NCBI GenBank assembly: GCA_903789505.1
Contig: CAIFEU010000149.1
Span: 1 to 6,120 of the forward strand
DNA: 6,120 nt
Reading direction: 5' to 3'
Origin: an uncultured Coriobacteriales bacterium
Lineage (GTDB): Bacteria; Actinomycetota; Coriobacteriia; Coriobacteriales; UMGS124
This document shows, piece after piece, positions 6,024-6,120 of this stretch. Every line of letters starts with the position of its first letter. The first letter of the stretch is position 1. Under the pieces are notes generated by a model, which searched no databases, was not told where the DNA came from, and was given only the letters and a program-made list of their open reading frames with translations. The translations under genes were made by a program, and so were the position numbers.

Positions 6024-6120
6024 CCACCGCGGCTCGCCCCGCCTCCCGGGCCCGGGGCCGGGCGGGGGGGGCGTCGGGGGGGGGGGGGGGCGGCCCGGGG
6101 GGGGTAAACGGGGCGGGGGG
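6024..6120. other. G-homopolymer-rich tail, probable contig-end or sequencing artefact
   Basis: After the flavoprotein stop the sequence becomes GC-only and then nearly all G: runs of 8 G (6064-6071), 15 G (6076-6090) and 8 G (6097-6104), broken by a few other bases. No frame here looks coding. Positions 6037-6043 (CCCCGCC) can pair with 6061-6067, and CCCGGGCCCGGGG lies between, so a real terminator hairpin may begin here, but without a T-tract. The composition differs from genuine GC-rich coding DNA upstream and resembles poly-G read ends. Confidence 0.55.

Overview
This 6.1 kb window is very GC-rich. It carries three genes on the + strand with little usable spacer: (1) the 3' part of a CapA-type metallophosphoesterase gene, open to the left edge of the window; (2) a polytopic membrane protein with a C-terminal LuxR/GerE helix-turn-helix; (3) a Tat-exported, FAD-dependent reductase of the fumarate-reductase/FAD_binding_2 type. 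The pairing of a roughly 12-helix membrane LuxR regulator with a twin-arginine flavoprotein reductase is a hallmark of Coriobacteriia, especially Eggerthellaceae and relatives (Eggerthella, Gordonibacter, Slackia, Adlercreutzia). I therefore infer a gut-type actinobacterium of that class. Genus cannot be set from the sequence.

Layout. Positions 2-1915 hold the CapA-like protein: a low-complexity Gly/Ala/Ser/Asp segment, a domain with two Asp-rich DxDxDG-type repeats and Trp-rich strands (FG-GAP/VCBS-like), then a complete PGA_cap/CapA metallophosphatase domain. A short spacer (1916-2096) contains a weak hairpin. Positions 2097-3815 (preferred start) encode the membrane LuxR regulator. The 345-nt spacer 3816-4160 holds a strong GC hairpin just after the luxR stop, one conspicuous AT-rich island with an imperfect 18-bp palindrome, and a 12-bp perfect GC palindrome in the presumed leader. 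Positions 4161-6023 encode the flavoprotein behind a good ribosome binding site. The last ~60 nt degrade into G homopolymers with scattered other bases, which looks like a contig end or sequencing artefact rather than biology.

How they work together (inference). The membrane LuxR protein probably senses a small molecule or membrane state and controls the adjacent reductase gene, with the AT-rich palindrome as the best candidate operator. The exported flavoprotein would reduce an unknown organic electron acceptor outside the membrane. It has no haem motifs of its own, so it needs an electron donor that is not in this window. It keeps the FAD-binding motif and an Arg where fumarate reductases have their proton-donating Arg, but appears to lack the His and Arg residues that clamp fumarate, so its substrate is unlikely to be fumarate. 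The CapA-like gene looks unrelated in pathway and is probably only a positional neighbour.

I see no RNA genes, CRISPR array, transposon or phage gene. The most unusual aspects are the unknown-substrate reductase with its candidate operator, and slippage-type Gly/Ala/Ser-rich insertions in the first two proteins.
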